This document shows positions 3,601-5,587 of a stretch of 5,587 nt of DNA, one piece after another. Numbering within the stretch: the stretch's first letter is position 1; every line of letters begins with the position of its first letter. The position numbers were made by a program, and so were the translations under genes. Source of the DNA: an uncultured Chitinophagaceae bacterium. GTDB lineage: Bacteria; Bacteroidota; Bacteroidia; Chitinophagales; Chitinophagaceae. The DNA is taken from the NCBI GenBank assembly GCA_937897585.1, contig CALCNY010000056.1, positions 1 to 5,587 of the forward strand. Reading direction: 5' to 3'. Below the pieces are notes generated by a model that worked only from the letters and a program-made list of their open reading frames with translations, did not search any database and was not told the DNA's origin.

Positions 3601-5587
3601 GTGCGAACGTGGGAACCGCTGTCAGCATTACTACAACTGGCTATACCATCAGCGGTGCAAACTCAGGAAACTATACATTAACACAGCCTAGCTTATCGGC
3701 TAATATCACTGCAAAAGCATTGACCATTACCGGTCTAACAGCAAGCAATAAAGTTTATGATGCTACAACAACAGTAACTGTAACCGGAACTGCCGCATTA
3801 AGTGGTGTGATTTCTCCTGATTTGGTTACGTTAGGTGGAACTGGTGCATACGTGTTCACTTCTGCAAATGTGGGAACACCTGTAAACATCACCACAACTG
3901 GATTTACCATTAGTGGGGCCAATTCAGCTAACTACTCATTAACGCAGCCTGCATTATCAGCAAACATTACTGCTAAAGCATTAACCATAACGGCAAACAA
4001 TGCCACTTCATGTTATGGTTATGGTTATACATTAGGTACAACCGCATTTACGAGCTCAGGTTTAGTTTCTCCTCAAACTATTGGAGGTGTGACACTAGCT
4101 TCTGCAGGTGTTGATTATGCGTCGAATCCAGGTGCTTATCCAATTGTAGCTTCTGCTGCAACGGGTGGTACATTCAGCGCATCGAATTATAATATTTCAT
4201 ACGTGAATGGTACACTTACCGTAAGTGATGTGCCTTCGTTTTCTGTTGATCCTTTGGCAACAGATGTAAATTATTGCTTGAATACAACGGCAACAGCATT
4301 GTCTGTTAGCGCATCTGCTGGTAGCGGAACCATTAGCAGCTACCAATGGTATAAAAATACCGTTAGCAGTAGCTTCGGTGGTACCTTGATTTCTGGCGCA
4401 ACATCTTCAACCTATACACCGCTTACAACTGTAGCCGGAGTTTCTTACTACTATTGTGTGGTAACTAACTCAAACGGTTGTACGCTGGAGAGTAATCCTT
4501 CGGGAGCCATAACTGTAAACGCATTGCCAACTACAGTAACTGTAAGTGGTGGAGGAACTTCTTGTAACAGTATTATTTTAACTGCTTCAAATGGTTCAAG
4601 TGGAACTATTTATTTCCAAGGTACAACCTCAGGAGGAACTTCTACAGCAACTGCTTCATCCGCACAATCGATAACTGTTTCAGGTACTTATTATTTCAGG
4701 GCACAAACTGCGGCAGGTTGTTGGGGAACAGAAGGAAGTGCAGTGGTTACATTAACCGCACCAGTTGTGACTTCGGTAGAAATTTGCCAGGGTGGTAGTG
4801 GTTCTCTTGGAGCTACTGCAACTTGTAATTCAATAACAGGACAATCTGCTGGTCCAAATGATGCTACAACAGGAACAGGTACAGGCTGGACTACACCAGG
4901 CAATATTGGTGCTGCAGGTACAGCAAGTATTGTTGTTTCGGCAAATACTAACTCGGCTAATTTACAAGGAACAGGATATGGATTTGCTATACCTTCAGAT
5001 GCTGTGATTAATGGAATTACAGTTGTTATTAGCAGGTCAACTTCAGGTTCTACAAGCCCTTTACTAAGAGATAATGTAGTGAGTCTTGTTAAAGGAGGTA
5101 CTATTCAGACTATTTCGAATAAAGCGGTTACAGGAACAAACTGGTCAGGAACACTGACGGAAGCATCATATGGTGGTACTGCTGATCTTTGGTCTAATTC
5201 ATGGACTGCGGCTGATATCAATGCTTCTAATTTTGGTGTGGTACTTTCTGCATCAAATACCAACACAGGTAGTAGTAGAACAGCAAATGTCGATTACATA
5301 AGAATTACTGTAACCTATACTATACCAGGTAATTTAAACTGGTATACGGCTTCATCAGGAGGTACACTCCTTGGAACAGGAGCTAGCTTCAATCCAGTAG
5401 GAGTTGCAGGTTCGGGATTATCGAATACAAATACAGCAGGTACAACAGCATACTATGTTGAATGTTCAAGAAACGCGGGTTGCCGTGGTGCAGGTACGTT
5501 TAAAATTAATGCAAACAATCCTGCCAGTGTTTCAATAACTTCTGATGATGCTGATAACATTATTTGTAATGGAACATCTGTAACCTT
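474..5587 (+). CDS. Giant secreted YDG/MBG/Ig-repeat surface protein (3' end missing)
   Basis: A single frame is open from here to the window edge: 1,704 complete codons with no stop, so the protein is truncated at its C-terminus. Domain order, in residues from this start: signal peptide 1-45, beta-rich head 46-282, GFEVS-type beta-sandwich 283-394, YDG array with two MBG-like inserts 395-1167, MBG domain 1168-1252, Ig-like domains 1253-1350 and 1351-1429, split Ig-like domain 1430-1680, and start of another domain from 1681. The repeats lack cysteine; cysteines occur in the leader, the head, the MBG domain and the Ig-like part. No enzymatic motif was seen. Such architecture is typical of Bacteroidota surface stalks or adhesins exported by Sec and the type IX system; the sorting domain would lie beyond the window. 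No Shine-Dalgarno is present, as is usual in this phylum. The start at 474 is preferred over the in-frame ATG at 372 because it gives an ordinary-length signal peptide, has A at -3, -6 and -12, and lies where base composition shifts. Starting at 372 would add 34 residues, including a second hydrophobic stretch. The function as an adhesin is inferred. Confidence 0.95.
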   Translation, partial: MNSCSTTTRLRTVEASSSIATSKSGIARIFSLLILSLLTVVGASAQIGSVNSWTQQYNSTTYPSGAINGTYQIANGNNRLLVVAIATTQTANGAISITNVTYGGTALTLAAGDAGVTTQWNHSAIYYLKDVGIGSAAAGKSLNVTCSGGTSYNTYIAAAVYSNVDQTTPFTTAVNFNSGGSASSSVGPLSSFNIAANDSAVSIINLARSSSGTTARTIQTFATNWPTASLTSSAISTSGPCFQAYVIRRSVATAATGEAATHTASSTSTFSSYTTMSIKYAAPTITGSATATAFTTTYGTASAAQSFAISGANLSANLIATAPTGFEVSADGVTYASTATFTQTSGSASGTLRIRLASTAAVGGTFNSQNITLTSTGATTVNIVTASSGNTVSKKALTVSSAAVTTKEYDGTTAATITGTLSGVVNADVVTLSGTGTFASAAVATGVTVTSTSTLTGANAGNYTLTQPTGLTGDITKKTLTITGLTGNNKVYDGTTTATTTGTAALSGVVGSDVVTLGGTPAFTFTNANIGTAISITTSGYTISGANSGNYNLTQPSLSANITVKALTVTGLTGNNKVYDGTTAVTVTGTAALSGVVGSDVVTLGGTPTFTFTSANVGTAVSITTTGYTISGTNSGNYTLTQPTLSANITTITPTVTVTVGTYPYSGAAQGPNAATNTGTGTSYTFSYVGTGSTTYAASSTRPTAVGTYTVTATVAANGNYGSASSSATAFSIDAKALTVTGLTGINKVYDGLTTASATGTAALSGVVGSDVVSLGGTPTFTFTSANVGTAVSITTAGYTISGANAGNYTLTQPTLSANITALTPTVTVTVGSYTYNGSAQGPNASSNTGTGTSYTYSYVGVSPTVYSASSTAPTNAGTYTVTATVAANGNYGSASSSATAFTITAKALTITGLTGNNKVYDGTTAATATGTAALSGVVGADAVTLGGTPTFTFASSNIGTGIGISTTGYTISGTNSGNYTLTQPSLSANITAKALTITGLTASNKVYDRTTAVTVSGTAALSGVVGADVVTLGGTPAYVFTSANVGTAVSITTTGYTISGANSGNYTLTQPSLSANITAKALTITGLTASNKVYDATTTVTVTGTAALSGVISPDLVTLGGTGAYVFTSANVGTPVNITTTGFTISGANSANYSLTQPALSANITAKALTITANNATSCYGYGYTLGTTAFTSSGLVSPQTIGGVTLASAGVDYASNPGAYPIVASAATGGTFSASNYNISYVNGTLTVSDVPSFSVDPLATDVNYCLNTTATALSVSASAGSGTISSYQWYKNTVSSSFGGTLISGATSSTYTPLTTVAGVSYYYCVVTNSNGCTLESNPSGAITVNALPTTVTVSGGGTSCNSIILTASNGSSGTIYFQGTTSGGTSTATASSAQSITVSGTYYFRAQTAAGCWGTEGSAVVTLTAPVVTSVEICQGGSGSLGATATCNSITGQSAGPNDATTGTGTGWTTPGNIGAAGTASIVVSANTNSANLQGTGYGFAIPSDAVINGITVVISRSTSGSTSPLLRDNVVSLVKGGTIQTISNKAVTGTNWSGTLTEASYGGTADLWSNSWTAADINASNFGVVLSASNTNTGSSRTANVDYIRITVTYTIPGNLNWYTASSGGTLLGTGASFNPVGVAGSGLSNTNTAGTTAYYVECSRNAGCRGAGTFKINANNPASVSITSDDADNIICNGTSVT
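609..1319 (+). other. N-terminal beta-rich head domain
   Basis: These 237 residues form the mature N-terminus and are not repeated elsewhere in the window. They contain a series of short motifs: NNRLLVVAIAT, then VTYGGTALTL, then SAIYYLKDV, then YSNVDQTTPF. From memory, this order (rLLVV, vTYGG, a W/YyL segment, G-kslnVT, then VdqtTP) recurs in secreted bacterial proteins and is probably a jelly-roll or concanavalin-like beta-sandwich. I cannot assign a named family with certainty. Two cysteines occur, in NVTCSGG and GPCFQAY. Its terminal, non-repeated position makes it a candidate ligand-binding head, but no ligand is indicated. Confidence 0.6.
1320..1655 (+). other. GTASA/GFEVS-type beta-sandwich domain
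   Basis: This stretch of about 112 residues carries the ordered motifs F-T-T-T-Y-G-T-A-S-A-A-Q-S-F, ISGANL, APTGFEVSADG, GTLRIRL and QNITLTSTGA. Domains of this pattern are frequent in secreted Bacteroidota proteins, often in tandem and next to lamin-tail or nuclease domains. It occurs once here and links the head to the YDG array. A structural or spacer role is most likely. The linker SKKALTV joins it directly to the first YDG repeat. Confidence 0.6.
2424..2678 (+). repeat. MBG-like repeat, copy 1
   Basis: This 85-residue repeat begins TPTVTVTVG and continues Y-P-Y-S-G-A-A-Q-G-P, TGTSYTFSYVG, P-T-A-V-G-T-YTVTATV and ANGNYGSASS. The pattern of a leading VTVG-Y-Y-G strand, then G-T-Y-x-V and a final NY segment, resembles the MBG domain group that commonly accompanies YDG repeats in large surface proteins. 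It replaces no YDG residues, since it begins right after a complete LSANIT end. Its role is presumably structural. Confidence 0.75.
2937..3191 (+). repeat. MBG-like repeat, copy 2
   Basis: The second copy has the same 85-residue length as the first and starts exactly 513 bases later. It differs mainly in the first third (Y-T-Y-N-G-S-A-Q-G-P) and around YVGVSPTVYSASS. The last third (YTVTATVAANGNYGSASSSA) is the same in protein. It ends directly in the KALTI start of the fifth YDG repeat. Confidence 0.75.
3975..4229 (+). other. MBG domain capping the YDG array
   Basis: After the seventh YDG copy the KALTI start recurs, but it leads into a different 85-residue domain. Its motifs are C-YGYGYTLG, TAFTSSGL, TIGGVTLASAG, GAYPIVASAATGG, SNYNISY and VNGTLTV. 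This is a classic MBG-type domain of Bacteroidota surface proteins (a Y-G start, GLv..eTIG, aG-Y-I, NY-I-Y and a GTLTV end). Family members often have Lys-x-Tyr-Gly at the start; here Cys-Tyr-Gly is found instead. It marks the end of the rod and the transition to Ig-like domains. Confidence 0.8.
4230..4523 (+). other. Ig-like domain 1
   Basis: These 98 residues show an Ig-like pattern: a Cys in NYCLN, then SYQWYKN, then TYTPLTTVAGVSYYYCVVTN, then NGC. Trp in the middle flanked by two Cys (NYC and YYC) is the usual Ig fold core and suggests a disulfide. The motif set YQWYKN, YTP and YYCVVTNSNGC is very common in Bacteroidota surface proteins. A structural or ligand-presenting role is inferred. 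Confidence 0.82.
4524..4760 (+). other. Ig-like domain 2
   Basis: These 79 residues have the order VSGGGTSCNSIILTASN, GTIYFQGTTSGGTST, SGTYYFRAQTAAGCWG and AVVTLTA. The Cys in TSCN and the later Cys in GCWG flank an IYFQG strand and a YYFRA strand. This is a typical shortened Ig-like module of Bacteroidota giant proteins. It follows the first Ig-like domain with almost no linker. Confidence 0.78.
4761..5513 (+). other. Ig-like domain 3, split by an inserted domain
   Basis: The two ends form one Ig-like domain. The N-terminal part (4761-4832) reads EICQGGSGSLGATATCN; the C-terminal part (5331-5513) reads LNWYTASSGGTLLGTG, then ASFNPVG, NTNTAGTTAYYVECS and GCRGAG. In related proteins the first part normally runs within a few residues into the LNWY strand. 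Here 166 residues (4833-5330) intervene without breaking the frame. Cys in EIC and VEC fit the core disulfide. This type of domain is common near the C-terminal half of type IX-exported proteins. Confidence 0.75.
4833..5330 (+). other. Beta-sandwich domain inserted into Ig-like domain 3
   Basis: This insert of about 166 residues has an order of motifs of its own: TGWTTPGNIG, GYGFAIPSDAVINGITVVISR, NVVSLVKGG, YGGTADLWSNSWTAADIN, SNFGVVLSAS and VDYIRITVTYT. From memory, a similar order (IP..A.I.GI.V.I.R, then V.L..GG, W, YGG..DLWg..W, FGV, VDyi.itV.Y) recurs as a beta-sandwich module in bacterial and phage surface proteins; I cannot name the family. It contains no cysteine. It is a plausible binding module presented on the side of the Ig-like domain. 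Confidence 0.6.
5514..5587 (+). other. Start of a further Ig/PKD-like domain, cut by the window end
   Basis: The last 24 complete codons read ASVSITSDDADNIICNGTSVT in the main part. The pattern S-V-x-I-T-S-D-D-A-D-N-I-I-C-x-G-T-S-V-T is the usual opening strand of PKD- or Ig-like modules in Bacteroidota giant proteins, where the Cys pairs with one further on. It shows that the protein continues with at least one more such domain beyond the window. Confidence 0.65.

Larger units (their letters stand above)
1656..3974 (+). repeat. Array of seven YDG repeats with two MBG-like inserts
   Basis: Seven copies of the YDG repeat start at 1656, 1905, 2166, 2679, 3192, 3453 and 3714. A standard copy is about 86-87 residues. 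It begins KALTITGLTGNNKVYDGTT, continues GTAALSGVVG-D-VTLGGTP and GYTISGANSGNYTLTQP, and closes LSANIT. The first copy is shorter (83 residues) and the most divergent. The signature varies: YDGTT in copies 1, 2, 3 and 5, YDGLT in copy 4, YDRTT in copy 6, YDATT in copy 7. MBG-like repeats separate copies 3 and 4 and copies 4 and 5. Copies 5-7 are strictly tandem at 261 nt. YDG domains are known from large bacterial surface proteins and probably form beta-rich, rod-like stalk segments. No cysteine is present, so the rod has no disulfides. Confidence 0.92.

Noticed and set aside
1859..3628. A set of similar minus-strand ORFs (1859-2080, 2135-2344, 3146-3397, 3422-3628) that look like a family of small hydrophobic proteins
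   Set aside because: They resemble each other only because they are antisense to successive YDG repeats. They lie wholly inside the large + strand gene, which has a signal peptide and recognisable domains.
1656..3974. CRISPR-like array suggested by regular spacing of near-identical segments
   Set aside because: The period is 261 nt, the frame is kept throughout, and both the conserved and the variable parts code for a known protein repeat. No short repeat with unique spacers is present.
3198..4903. Minus-strand ORFs at 3198-3425 and 4691-4903
   Set aside because: They are antisense to YDG and Ig-like coding sequence. The Cys-rich or Pro/Val-rich translations are what the complement of such repeats gives.
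1..5587. A new multi-gene defence, mobile or biosynthetic system
   Set aside because: Only one substantial gene is visible. There is no transposase, integrase, RNA gene, toxin-antitoxin pair or enzyme motif.

Overview
The window is almost entirely one very large, incomplete gene on the + strand. It starts at 474 (or possibly 372) and stays open to the last base (5587) with no stop codon. It encodes a secreted, Thr/Ser/Gly/Ala-rich, multidomain surface protein. The domain types (YDG repeats, MBG-type domains and Ig-like domains rich in Y-x-C and C-x-G motifs), the lack of a Shine-Dalgarno sequence and the AT-rich leader all suggest a member of the phylum Bacteroidota, such as a flavobacterium or chitinophaga-like bacterium. 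No marker gene is present to refine this.

Layout: bases 1-10 match the 3' end of the common Illumina adapter, so base 1 is very probably a contig end. Bases 11-79 may be the last 22 codons of an upstream gene. Bases 80-473 are AT-rich and hold no convincing gene. Within them lies a perfect 10-bp inverted repeat (246-271), beside a weak Bacteroidota-type promoter candidate. From 474 the protein runs: signal peptide (474-608), N-terminal beta-rich head domain (609-1319), a GTASA/GFEVS-type beta-sandwich (1320-1655), seven YDG repeats interrupted by two MBG-like repeats (1656-3974), an MBG domain (3975-4229), two Ig-like domains (4230-4760), a third Ig-like domain split by an inserted beta-sandwich of about 166 residues (4761-5513), and the beginning of a further domain cut off by the window end.

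By analogy with similar Bacteroidota proteins, this is probably a stalk-like adhesin or other cell-surface protein exported by Sec and then by the type IX secretion system. The C-terminal sorting domain that would confirm this lies outside the window. The most notable points are the nested repeat history (a 261-nt unit and a 513-nt composite unit), the decaying YDG motif toward the end of the array, the Ig-like domain with an insertion, and the adapter remnant. I found no evidence of a new multi-gene system: only one substantial gene is visible.
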